Of a DNA stretch of 8,714 nt, positions 1 to 6,671 are shown piece after piece; position 1 is the first letter of the stretch; the number at the start of each line of letters is the position of its first letter. Origin of the DNA: an uncultured Clostridium sp. (lineage in GTDB: Bacteria; Bacillota; Clostridia; TANB77; CAG-508); NCBI GenBank assembly GCA_947426875.1, contig CANEFU010000038.1, positions 1 through 8,714 of the forward strand, read 5' to 3'. The translations under genes were made by a program, and so were the position numbers. The notes beneath the pieces were generated by a model. The model was not told the origin of the DNA, ran no database searches, and saw nothing but the letters and a program-made list of their open reading frames with translations.

Positions 1-866
1 TCTGCTTTATCAGAGTTATTTGGATTTCTTACCCATTTTCCTGTTTTGTTGTGTTGTAATTGAAATCCAACATTTCCTAGTTTTTTATTTCCTCCACCAA
101 TTTTGGTAATGGTTAAGTCTCCTCTAGATTCTCCTTCTTTTGCTCCAAATATAATTTGGTTTTGTTTTCCATCTCCATATAGGAAAATGAATCTTGCTGT
201 ATAAGCTTTATCTTTTGAGCTTTTTACTGCCTCTTTCTTTTTAGCTGTACTTCCTGAATCCATTGGTTGTTGAAAACCTTTATATAATTTTAGTTCATCT
301 CCCATTTTTTTGATATTATCATCTACTATACCTGCAATTGCTACCTTCCATGCATTTCCATTCTTAATTCTACCTTCACTAGCTTTAATTGATTTAATAG
401 AACAATAAGACATGCTTTTTAACGCTTTTACTAATGTTGCATTTTCACTTTCTACGGTTTTGATAATTGGCTTTTTATTTTTATCTTTTCCTGCATAGTA
501 GTATGAAATAATTTTCCCTTCTGGTGTAAGGTCAATGATATTTCTGATAATAAAGTCATCTGAACCATTTGCACTTGTTCTAGCATCAATACAATATTCT
601 CCAATGTGTTGGTAAGGAGCTTTACTATCTCCTTTTGTATCAGATGCATCAATCCATTTTCCTATTAGTTTAGCAGGGTCTACTTCAAAGTATTGTTGAT
701 TTTTGTTTTTAGTTGCTCCTAATGTTGCATCTTTAGCAGCATCGGATAAATCTCTGTCTGTTTTTGGATTACTTACACTTGCTGCATTTACCATAGTTGT
801 CATACCAATTAGAGTGATTAAAATGATAAGTAATATTTTATTGATTTTATTGACTATTTTATTCAT
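1..866 (-). CDS. Secreted surface protein with prealbumin-like (SpaA/Cna B-type) domain, C-terminus cut off by window edge
   Basis: An open frame runs from ATG at 866 leftwards off the window, giving 288 visible codons with no stop. Residues 1-10 are Lys/Asn-rich, 11-25 are hydrophobic (ILLIILITLIGMTTM), and a signal-peptidase site is likely after VNA or VNAA (28-29), so the protein is exported. Residues 30-245 form a domain I do not recognise; it has two cysteines (C92 in EYCIDA and C155 in SYCSIK). From about 249 the pattern GDLTITKIGG, then KLGNVGFQLQHNKTGKW, matches the first strands of prealbumin-like folds of SpaA/Cna B type, in which a Lys of the first strand often forms an isopeptide bond (K255 here). 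Further such domains and an anchor may lie past the edge. The gene starts 4 bases after the stop of the large surface protein and is probably its operon partner. The start is well supported by an SD 7 bases upstream. Function is unknown; an adhesive or structural surface role is inferred. Confidence 0.85.
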   Translation of the reverse strand, partial: MNKIVNKINKILLIILITLIGMTTMVNAASVSNPKTDRDLSDAAKDATLGATKNKNQQYFEVDPAKLIGKWIDASDTKGDSKAPYQHIGEYCIDARTSANGSDDFIIRNIIDLTPEGKIISYYYAGKDKNKKPIIKTVESENATLVKALKSMSYCSIKSIKASEGRIKNGNAWKVAIAGIVDDNIKKMGDELKLYKGFQQPMDSGSTAKKKEAVKSSKDKAYTARFIFLYGDGKQNQIIFGAKEGESRGDLTITKIGGGNKKLGNVGFQLQHNKTGKWVRNPNNSDKA

Positions 867-870
867 TTTC

Positions 871-881
871 TCACATCCTTT
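871..881 (-). promoter_or_regulatory. Shine-Dalgarno embedded in the end of the upstream gene (translational coupling)
   Basis: On the minus strand AAAGGATGTGA runs through the last codons (Lys-Arg-Met-stop) of the large surface gene. It differs by one base from the ideal AAAGGAGGTGA and sits 7 bases, counted from the core, before the ATG at 866. The stop codon itself is part of the site, so ribosomes finishing the first gene probably help initiate the second. Confidence 0.7.
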
Positions 882-3800
882 TTTTGATAATGATAACTGC
901 TGTAATAATTAATCCTACTAATACAACTGTTACAATTACTCCTATTGCAATTCCCAAACCTGTTCTAATCGAAATAATTAATTCTGCTGTACTAATATCA
1001 TCTTCGTTACTAGCATTATTTCCTGGTTTTGAATCCATATCTTCTATTAATTGTTCATTCGTTGCTTTTGCAATTTCTGCTGTGTTAACAGCTGTTCCTG
1101 CATTGTTTTGTGTCATCGTTTTGATTAATGTTATAGTTATTGTTTTAGTTTGTCCTGGATAGATAATTTCATTTGCTAATGTAATATTGCGGATATCTTT
1201 TCCATCTGTTGTATACCATGATTTATTAAGCTCTGAATTGAATTTAAAGTCATTTGGCATATGGTCTACAATTTCACTTGCATACCCTGGAATTTCTCCC
1301 TCATTAGTAATGTCTATACCATATTCAACTAATACTGTTGCATTGTTAACTTGTTTTGCATCGATTTCTACTTTTCCTAATTTTTCTTTGTTGTACTCAA
1401 CTGTTCTTGTTCCTCCCGCATTTTGTACAATAACTCGGTTTAAGTATTTATCTAGTTTTAAATCAAATATTACATTTTTGATTAATCCAACATCAATATT
1501 CGTTGTGTTATTATTGTTAACTTCTATTTCATCTGTTACGGCTACTCTTTGTCCATTTATTTCTTTTTGAACAGCATCTGAATTTTCGTCTTCGCTAATT
1601 CCTTCTTTTCTATATTCAGTTAATGAATATAATTGGTTATCGTATTCTACTATTATCATGTATTTTCCATTTGGCAATTGTGTAAATTCGTAATTACCTT
1701 CGCTGTCTGTTTTGGTTTCTTTTACTATATTACTATTAGCAGTATCCATTGCTTTTACCACTACATCTTTGAAAGCTTCCTCGCTTGCTTCTTTTTGTCC
1801 ATTTTTGTTTTCATCTAACCATACTTTTCCTGAAATTTCATTTTGTATTTCTTTATCTTCTGGCACGTTGGTTAATTGATAGGTTACTTTATTAGATTCT
1901 AAATATTGGCTATAAGCATTTACTTCTACCATGTTAGTTAATTGTTTAGATTGTGCTAACTTTTCATCTATTATAGTTTCGATGATGAATTTAATTTCTG
2001 AATTTCCTTCTATTGTTACTTCTGTATCAATTTCGTTGTCTTCGATTTCTTCGATTGGTATTTCTTTTTCATCTTTTACTATATAAGCTTTTTGAATAAC
2101 GGCTGCATATGGCACATTATCAATTATTTGAATAGATTGTCCATTGGCACTTGCATTTTTAATGATTGTTGTATAGGTTAATTTATCTCCTGTTGCTACT
2201 TCTTTCCCTTCTATGCTTCCCGTTTGTATCATAGTAATATCTAATTTTTCTTGTACAATATTTTTGCTTAGCTCATTTGAAATATAAGTTTCATTATTTA
2301 CTTTTGATTGTATGAATAAGTCAATTTGTTTTACTTTTTCTTCTAAGTCTTTTGTTTCTAAACTTACAATAATATCTATTTGTTCTTCTGGTTGCATACT
2401 ATTAATTTTAAATTTAGCTACTCGATTTGCTGTTCCTAAATAAGTGAATTTTTCGCTTTCTTTTATGCTTAATTCATCTATCTCTGTTTCTTCTGGTATT
2501 GGTAGCTCTAATACCACATCTTTTAATTCTTTATCACTAATATTTTTAGCTGATAAAGTAATTGGTAATGTAGAGTCTGCTACAATTATTCTTTCTTCAT
2601 TATAGTTACAGCTTACATTTAGTTTTAATTTTGCTTCTTTGATTGGATTCGTTAAGGTTGTCATGGTTTGTGTTTCTATTCCTTCTGCTTCTAATACAAC
2701 TGTTCCTTTTGTTTCTTCTCCTGCTTTTTCTTTAACAGAAAATTGATATTCAAAAGTTTTACTTTCTCCCTTTTTCAAAGTTTCTATTGTGAATTCTTTT
2801 TGTTCTATACTTTCATCTTCTACAATTCTTGTAACATCCATTTGTCCTCCTGTTTGTGTATCCATTTCTTGGGTTACTTTCTTTGTATAGAAGATAGCAT
2901 TATCTTGTTTTGCTGTTATTTTTATATGGTTCAAGTCGTTTTCTGTATCATTTATTAATGTAATGGTTTCTTTTACTGTCTGTCCTTCATATATCTCTTG
3001 TTTGTCTTGTAATTCTTGACCTCCTGAAACAGCACTTGTTACTAATCGACCATATTTATTTGCTTTTTCTTGTTTTGTTACTTTTGGTATATGATTATTA
3101 TTGCTAGTTGATAAATAAGTTGCATAATCTTCGTCAATTGTTTGTTCTTTGTATTGATATGCTACTTTTAGTTTTTCATAGGTACTTTGGTCAAAAGATA
3201 AGTTTCCTGGTAATTTCAATTGATAAGAAATGGTTGCTACTTCTCCTGGTTTAATAGTCTTATCTTGTAATTCTATTTTATACACTTTTACTTTTGTCAT
3301 GTCTTCTATGGTTTCTTCCCAGTCTTGCCCATTTTCTGAATAGTAAATTTTAGCGTCTTCTCTATTCATAGCTACTTTTTCTAAACTTGCTACAAATGTA
3401 CTTTTTAAAGTTTCTCCATTGATTTTCTCTTCTCCCATTTCTGGAATCGTACCAATCAATTCTACGTTGTTAATAGCTTCTTCATAATTGTTTACTATCG
3501 TTCTTTCTATGGTAACAACTTTTTCAGTTCCTACAACGTCTAATGCTCCTTTTACATTTTCACTAGAAGTTGATTCTAATACTGTATTTTCTTCGTTATA
3601 ACCATTTACCTTACTATATACTAAAACACCATATTTAGATGCAATATTAAAATCTGCTTTGGTTTCATATTCTGCTTGTTGCCCATTTTCATTTGTATAT
3701 TTCATAACAATACTAGCATTTTTAGTAGGTATTGTTTTATTAAATGTTATATCTGCATTAATAATAATTTGAATTCCTTGACTAATTTCATTCAAATAGT

Positions 3801-5526
3801 TTTTTTGTTCTCCTAAAAGTTCTATTTCTACTACTTTTCCTACATTAGGTACTTCTGTTAATCTAGTTGTTTGGAATTGAAATTCATCTGCATATAATTT
3901 ATTAATGCTATTTACTTTAATATCTGCTACTTCTTGTGGTAAAATAATTTGCAATTTAGGATTTTTATATAAGTCGTTTTCTTCTTTCACTGATTTTAAA
4001 ATCGCATTAATTTCCACATTATTGGTACTTAGTGTGGATAAGTTGTTTTTGTTAATTGAAAGTGTTGCTTCTGTTGTTGGTTCTTTTAATTCTATATTAG
4101 CTATACTTTCTGCTATGATTCCTTGTTGATAAGAAACTGTTATATGGCTTTCTATGTTAGCTATATTTTCTATATTAGCTGCTTTCATCACTTTTTTGTT
4201 TATTAATTCTAATGTTCCAGCTTTTTGAGGTGCAGATGTTTCTACTATTATATCTGCTATTTCTCCATTATATGGAATGGTGATATCTCCATTGGTATCT
4301 GGTGTATCTTTCGTTATAATGGCAATTACTCCTGAAGAAGCATTGGATATTTTTATACTTCCTTCTTCTCCTAATATTTCTAACATTTTTGCTTTATTGA
4401 TGGTAGTAGCTCGATAATTTACATTTGCTACTGGTTTTTCTTCTATATGAATGTTTTCTACTGCACTTGCTAAATTAACTTTTATTCTTGTTTTGCTTTC
4501 ATATTCTCTATCGATTCCTGCATATAATTTTCCTTTATAAATAACAGATTCTGTATTTTCTGCTGCTACTTGAACAATAGAATCTTTTTCTTCGCTATTC
4601 ATACTTAATGTATTGGAAGCAACTAATTCTTTGTTATTATGTAAGATAATTTTGTCATCCATTTTGATTTCTGAGTTGTTTAATTCTACTTCTTTATCGT
4701 ATATAAGTGTTACAATTGTATTTTCTACCCCTTTATTAGCCCATAATATTTTGTTTTCATCATTTGGCTCATTTTTTAAAGTTAATAGGATTTCATTATT
4801 TTTTTGCTCCCAATTATAAGCTGTCATAGTATTAAAATCTGTCGTTACTTCTACTTTTGGATATTTTCCATTTGCTTCTGGTGCTATTACCTTAGTTTCT
4901 ATGCTCTTGATTGGATAGTTATTTTCTTTTAGTCCTTTCTTCATTGCTATTTGTATCACTCGTTTTTCTTCTCCATTTACGGTTACTATTTTATTGGTAA
5001 TGATTTCATTTCTGCTTTCTACATTTTCTTGGGTATTGTTTTCTGGCATTTGATAAGTAACCATTCTTGTAGCAGTTATTTCTTTATTTTTTTCTGAGCT
5101 ATCTCTATAAATTCCAGATAAACTTAATTTATTTTCCATGTTTAATAAAGCTGCATTGTATCTTTCCTCTTTAACAGGCTCTATTGCAACATCAATTACT
5201 GCCGTTACTCCTTTATTAATTTGATTTAAAGTAATGGTATTACCTTCTATTTTATTTACATATTCACTATTTGATGTTTTTAATGCAACATTACCTTCTT
5301 CTAGGGTAATTTTTCCATTAAAATAGCCATCTTCTTTCACACTTATTTCCATCGACAATGTGGTATCATCTTTCTTATATGCTTTAAATTCCACATTTTG
5401 ATGATTCGTTGTTACCTCATCTACTGCATAACTGATTAAACTATAACCTACCAACAAAAAGTTTGACATGGTCATCGTTAAAATCATTGCTAAAATAATA
5501 CTTACTTTAAAAATCCTATTTTTCAT
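871..5526 (-). CDS. Large exported multidomain surface protein (DUF11-like repeats, SdrD/Cna B-type domain, C-terminal membrane anchor)
   Basis: This 1551-residue protein probably sits on the cell surface. Residues 1-34 are a signal peptide (KNR, long hydrophobic core, probable cleavage after ISYA). Residues 35-630 are beta-rich modules; 479-630 contains DLYKNPKLQIILP, a pattern I associate with large clostridial surface proteins. Two diverged units begin KYGVLVYSKVNG (631) and KYGRLVTSAVSG (824). DUF11-like sandwiches follow at about 959-1092 and 1093-1216. An SdrD/Cna B-type domain spans about 1230-1350; its loop fits the calcium-binding pattern DxNxNGxxxxxE (D1238, N1240, N1242, E1249). 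Residues 1351-1508 form another DUF11-like module (FDLKLDKYLNRV, then TNEGEIPGY). The tail has DDISTAELIISIRTG (1509-1523), a transmembrane helix (1523-1547) and KKRM, with no LPXTG. I saw a single cysteine, near 973. The start is fixed by AAGGAGG 5 bases upstream and a consensus promoter. It is the first gene of the two-gene operon. Ligand and exact role are unknown. Confidence 0.9.
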   Translation of the reverse strand: MKNRIFKVSIILAMILTMTMSNFLLVGYSLISYAVDEVTTNHQNVEFKAYKKDDTTLSMEISVKEDGYFNGKITLEEGNVALKTSNSEYVNKIEGNTITLNQINKGVTAVIDVAIEPVKEERYNAALLNMENKLSLSGIYRDSSEKNKEITATRMVTYQMPENNTQENVESRNEIITNKIVTVNGEEKRVIQIAMKKGLKENNYPIKSIETKVIAPEANGKYPKVEVTTDFNTMTAYNWEQKNNEILLTLKNEPNDENKILWANKGVENTIVTLIYDKEVELNNSEIKMDDKIILHNNKELVASNTLSMNSEEKDSIVQVAAENTESVIYKGKLYAGIDREYESKTRIKVNLASAVENIHIEEKPVANVNYRATTINKAKMLEILGEEGSIKISNASSGVIAIITKDTPDTNGDITIPYNGEIADIIVETSAPQKAGTLELINKKVMKAANIENIANIESHITVSYQQGIIAESIANIELKEPTTEATLSINKNNLSTLSTNNVEINAILKSVKEENDLYKNPKLQIILPQEVADIKVNSINKLYADEFQFQTTRLTEVPNVGKVVEIELLGEQKNYLNEISQGIQIIINADITFNKTIPTKNASIVMKYTNENGQQAEYETKADFNIASKYGVLVYSKVNGYNEENTVLESTSSENVKGALDVVGTEKVVTIERTIVNNYEEAINNVELIGTIPEMGEEKINGETLKSTFVASLEKVAMNREDAKIYYSENGQDWEETIEDMTKVKVYKIELQDKTIKPGEVATISYQLKLPGNLSFDQSTYEKLKVAYQYKEQTIDEDYATYLSTSNNNHIPKVTKQEKANKYGRLVTSAVSGGQELQDKQEIYEGQTVKETITLINDTENDLNHIKITAKQDNAIFYTKKVTQEMDTQTGGQMDVTRIVEDESIEQKEFTIETLKKGESKTFEYQFSVKEKAGEETKGTVVLEAEGIETQTMTTLTNPIKEAKLKLNVSCNYNEERIIVADSTLPITLSAKNISDKELKDVVLELPIPEETEIDELSIKESEKFTYLGTANRVAKFKINSMQPEEQIDIIVSLETKDLEEKVKQIDLFIQSKVNNETYISNELSKNIVQEKLDITMIQTGSIEGKEVATGDKLTYTTIIKNASANGQSIQIIDNVPYAAVIQKAYIVKDEKEIPIEEIEDNEIDTEVTIEGNSEIKFIIETIIDEKLAQSKQLTNMVEVNAYSQYLESNKVTYQLTNVPEDKEIQNEISGKVWLDENKNGQKEASEEAFKDVVVKAMDTANSNIVKETKTDSEGNYEFTQLPNGKYMIIVEYDNQLYSLTEYRKEGISEDENSDAVQKEINGQRVAVTDEIEVNNNNTTNIDVGLIKNVIFDLKLDKYLNRVIVQNAGGTRTVEYNKEKLGKVEIDAKQVNNATVLVEYGIDITNEGEIPGYASEIVDHMPNDFKFNSELNKSWYTTDGKDIRNITLANEIIYPGQTKTITITLIKTMTQNNAGTAVNTAEIAKATNEQLIEDMDSKPGNNASNEDDISTAELIISIRTGLGIAIGVIVTVVLVGLIITAVIIIKKRM

Positions 5527-5531
5527 AGTAT

Positions 5532-5538
5532 CCTCCTT
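5532..5538 (-). promoter_or_regulatory. Ribosome binding site of the large surface gene
   Basis: Minus-strand AAGGAGG is a perfect Shine-Dalgarno, 5 bases (ATACT) before the ATG at 5526. It supports that start and suggests efficient translation. Confidence 0.85.
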
Positions 5539-5554
5539 ATAATTCTTCTATTTT

Positions 5555-5583
5555 ATTATATAGGCTTGTGTTACAATAATCAA
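5555..5583 (-). promoter_or_regulatory. Sigma-A-type promoter of the surface-protein operon
   Basis: Read on the minus strand, TTGATT (5583-5578) and TATAAT (5560-5555) are separated by exactly 17 bases. The -10 is perfect and the -35 matches four of six positions of TTGACA. Transcription would start near 5548, giving a leader of about 20 bases that just includes the AAGGAGG site. Geometry relative to the gene is good, so this is the best promoter in the window. Confidence 0.7.
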
Positions 5584-5673
5584 TCCCTATTTTTTTGCTT
5601 TTGTTTTTATGACGTTTACTGCCTTACGGCTTCGTTATTTTGGTTTTTTTTTTATATAAATATTATTTTTTTG

Positions 5674-5686
5674 TTACAATTTGTAA
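5674..5686. repeat. Short palindrome TTACAA-T-TTGTAA, possible operator
   Basis: Two perfect 6-base arms flank one central base, in the middle of the divergent intergenic region. It overlaps the possible -35 (TTGTAA) of a rightward sigma-A-like promoter. TGTTACAAT, which includes its left arm, also occurs at 5569-5577 in the spacer of the leftward promoter. This could be an operator shared by both directions, but the same 9-mer also appears inside coding DNA (near 929), so chance is quite possible. Confidence 0.3.
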
Positions 5687-5822
5687 TATTTACATTCACT
5701 CCTTATTATTATACACCGTTTTCATTAATTTTTCAATGGTTTTCTGGCAAAAATAACTTTTTATGTCAATTTTTCTTTTTTCTATTTTCTTATTGAATCT
5801 AGTCAATTTTTATTCCCCTTTT

Positions 5823-5831
5823 CATATACTA
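5823..5831 (+). promoter_or_regulatory. Candidate -10 element for the small gene pair, resembling sigma-E/sigma-K sites
   Basis: CATATACTA fits the sigma-K -10 pattern CATAnnnTA and is close to the sigma-E -10 CATACAnT. As a sigma-A -10 (TATACT, 5825-5830) it lacks a matching -35 at 17 bases (GTCAAT). No clear sigma-K -35 (AC) is seen. Initiation about 7 bases downstream would give a leader of only about 10 bases that clips the SD, which argues against it. This is a weak candidate only. Confidence 0.25.
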
Positions 5832-5835
5832 GTAA

Positions 5836-5844
5836 AGAGGTGAT
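5836..5844 (+). promoter_or_regulatory. Shine-Dalgarno that fixes a TTG start at 5849
   Basis: AGAGGTGAT matches the anti-SD-complementary sequence over nine bases with one mismatch to AGGAGGTGAT-type sites. Its GAGG core lies 8 bases before TTG at 5849. The alternative GTG at 5840 lies within this site and cannot be its start codon. Confidence 0.7.
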
Positions 5845-5848
5845 TGGT

Positions 5849-6271
5849 TTGAATAATATAAATTTTGATGAAAATACGGTTAACAAATTAAAAGATATGA
5901 TGAATAAGGGAGAATTGAATGATGTAATTTCTCAAATTCCTCCTGAAATGTTACAAAACTTTTCTTCCATGATGTCCCAAAATGGGCAAAATTCTTCTAA
6001 TAATTCTAACAATTCTAGTCATTCTGGCAATTCTGGCTCTGGTAATTTTGACTTTAGTCAAATTGATATGAATACGATTATGAAAATGAAATCTGTTATG
6101 GATAAATTAAATTCTTCTAATGACCCTAGGTCGAATTTACTGTATTCCCTAAAACCCTATTTACGTGAAGAAAGAAAAGGAAAAGTAGACCAATATGCTA
6201 ATTTATTAAATGTTGCTAAAATTGCTGATTTGTTAAAAGATAATAATAAGGAGAATCCTCACAATGGCTAG
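5849..6271 (+). CDS. Small soluble protein of unknown function with Ser/Asn/Gly-rich linker
   Basis: The protein has 140 residues if translated from TTG at 5849, chosen because the strong SD AGAGGTGAT ends just before it; the frame is also open from GTG at 5840, which overlaps the SD. Residues 5-44 look helical (VNKLKDMMNKGELNDVISQ, then PPEMLQNFSSMM). Residues 45-66 are a low-complexity Asn/Ser/Gly/His linker. Residues 68-134 form a second, better ordered part: MNTIMKMKSVMDKLN, then DPRSNLLYSLKPYLREERK, then KVDQYANLLNVAKIADLL, with an amphipathic, highly charged character. There is no signal peptide, membrane segment or cysteine. The SLKPYLRE...KVDQY motif reminds me of small uncharacterised clostridial proteins, but I cannot name a family. 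The gene overlaps the next by 8 bases (ATGGCTAG), so the two are translated together and may interact. Function is unknown. Confidence 0.8.
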   Translation: MNNINFDENTVNKLKDMMNKGELNDVISQIPPEMLQNFSSMMSQNGQNSSNNSNNSSHSGNSGSGNFDFSQIDMNTIMKMKSVMDKLNSSNDPRSNLLYSLKPYLREERKGKVDQYANLLNVAKIADLLKDNNKENPHNG

Positions 6272-6611
6272 TTTTTATAATCATTATTATAGATATTATA
6301 GACCATATTCAACTACAAATTTTAGAAATCCCTCTGATGTAAACCAGCATTATTCTGAAAAGGACAAAATCCCCCCTGAGCCTTCTCCTTCTGATGTACA
6401 AAAAGAAAAATCATCTAGGTCTTATTCTTTTGGTCCCGTTCTTTTCAAAAATCCTCTTTTTACTGATATGGAAGAGCCAATTTTTGAGATATTAGGTATC
6501 CAATTATTCCTAGATGACATTATTATTCTTGGTTTATTATTTTTCTTGTATCAAGAAGGCGTACAAGATGAAATGCTGTTCATTGCTTTAATTCTTCTTC
6601 TATTATCCTAA
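6264..6611 (+). CDS. Small Tyr-rich protein with hydrophobic C-terminal tail, unknown function
   Basis: The protein has 115 residues; ATG at 6264 is preceded by AAGGAG (6248-6253, 10-base spacing) and overlaps the preceding stop (ATGGCTAG). The N-terminus is dense in tyrosine (YNHYYRYYRPY, residues 5-15). Residues 20-55 are polar and Pro/Ser/Lys-rich, probably disordered. Residues 72-115 are hydrophobic: FEILGIQLFLDDIIILGLLFFLY (73-96), the short polar turn QEGVQDE (97-103), then MLFIALILLLLS ending at the C-terminus. This suggests a membrane hairpin or tail anchor, with the N-terminal part free in the cytosol. There is no signal peptide. The pattern DDIIILGLLFFLYQEGVQDEMLF is of a kind I recall from uncharacterised small proteins of sporulating Clostridia, without an assigned role. 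Its overlapping partner may be the soluble half of the same unit. It ends 19 bases from convergent minC. Confidence 0.8.
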   Translation: MASFYNHYYRYYRPYSTTNFRNPSDVNQHYSEKDKIPPEPSPSDVQKEKSSRSYSFGPVLFKNPLFTDMEEPIFEILGIQLFLDDIIILGLLFFLYQEGVQDEMLFIALILLLLS

Positions 6612-6624
6612 ATCACAGCATTTT

Positions 6625-6671
6625 CTTACGTTATTCTATGATGATTTCATCATTGTCAACACTTACGTAAG
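6625..6671. repeat. Nested inverted repeat at the convergent gene ends
   Basis: CTTACG (6625-6630) pairs with CGTAAG (6666-6671), and inside them ATGATGA (6638-6644) pairs with TCATCAT (6647-6653) across a 2-base loop. Interior unpaired stretches are 7 and 12 bases. It covers the end of minC and the 19-base gap to the small gene. There is no T run on either side in either direction, so it is not a standard intrinsic terminator; it might slow polymerase or protect the RNA 3' end, or be incidental. Confidence 0.25.

Larger units (their letters stand above)
5527..5848. other. AT-rich divergent intergenic region
   Basis: These 322 bases separate the leftward surface operon from the rightward small-gene pair. 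I find no credible gene: the one open frame in it (5566-5796, plus strand) is a T-tract artefact rich in Phe and Tyr with no SD. The region contains the leftward sigma-A promoter, a 25-base patch of higher GC (5611-5635, with GCC/GGC able to form a small stem) followed by an 11-base T run (5643-5653), the palindrome at 5674-5686, and rightward promoter candidates. The second sigma-A-like rightward candidate, TTGTAA (5681-5686), 17 bases, TATTAT (5704-5709), overlaps the palindrome. In DNA this AT-rich such matches are often chance. No riboswitch structure was recognised. Confidence 0.6.

Noticed and set aside
452..652. Minus-strand open frame inside the left-edge gene
   Set aside because: It lies in another frame of the long open secreted-protein frame and has no SD or recognisable features.
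884..1162. Plus-strand hydrophobic open frame opposite the end of the large surface gene (and similar frames at 703-912, 1187-1570, 6719-6931 and 6953-7273)
   Set aside because: These are antisense shadows of well-supported genes, with no SD and no family resemblance.
5611..5653. Stem plus T run as a rightward intrinsic terminator
   Set aside because: No plus-strand gene lies upstream, and the stem has only three strong pairs around a four-base loop.
5566..5796. 76-residue plus-strand open frame in the divergent intergenic region
   Set aside because: It is composed almost entirely of Phe, Tyr, Leu and Ser from T-rich DNA, has no SD and overlaps the leftward promoter.
5840..5848. GTG at 5840 as start of the first small gene
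   Set aside because: The GTG is within the Shine-Dalgarno AGAGGTGAT; the in-frame TTG at 5849 has proper spacing.
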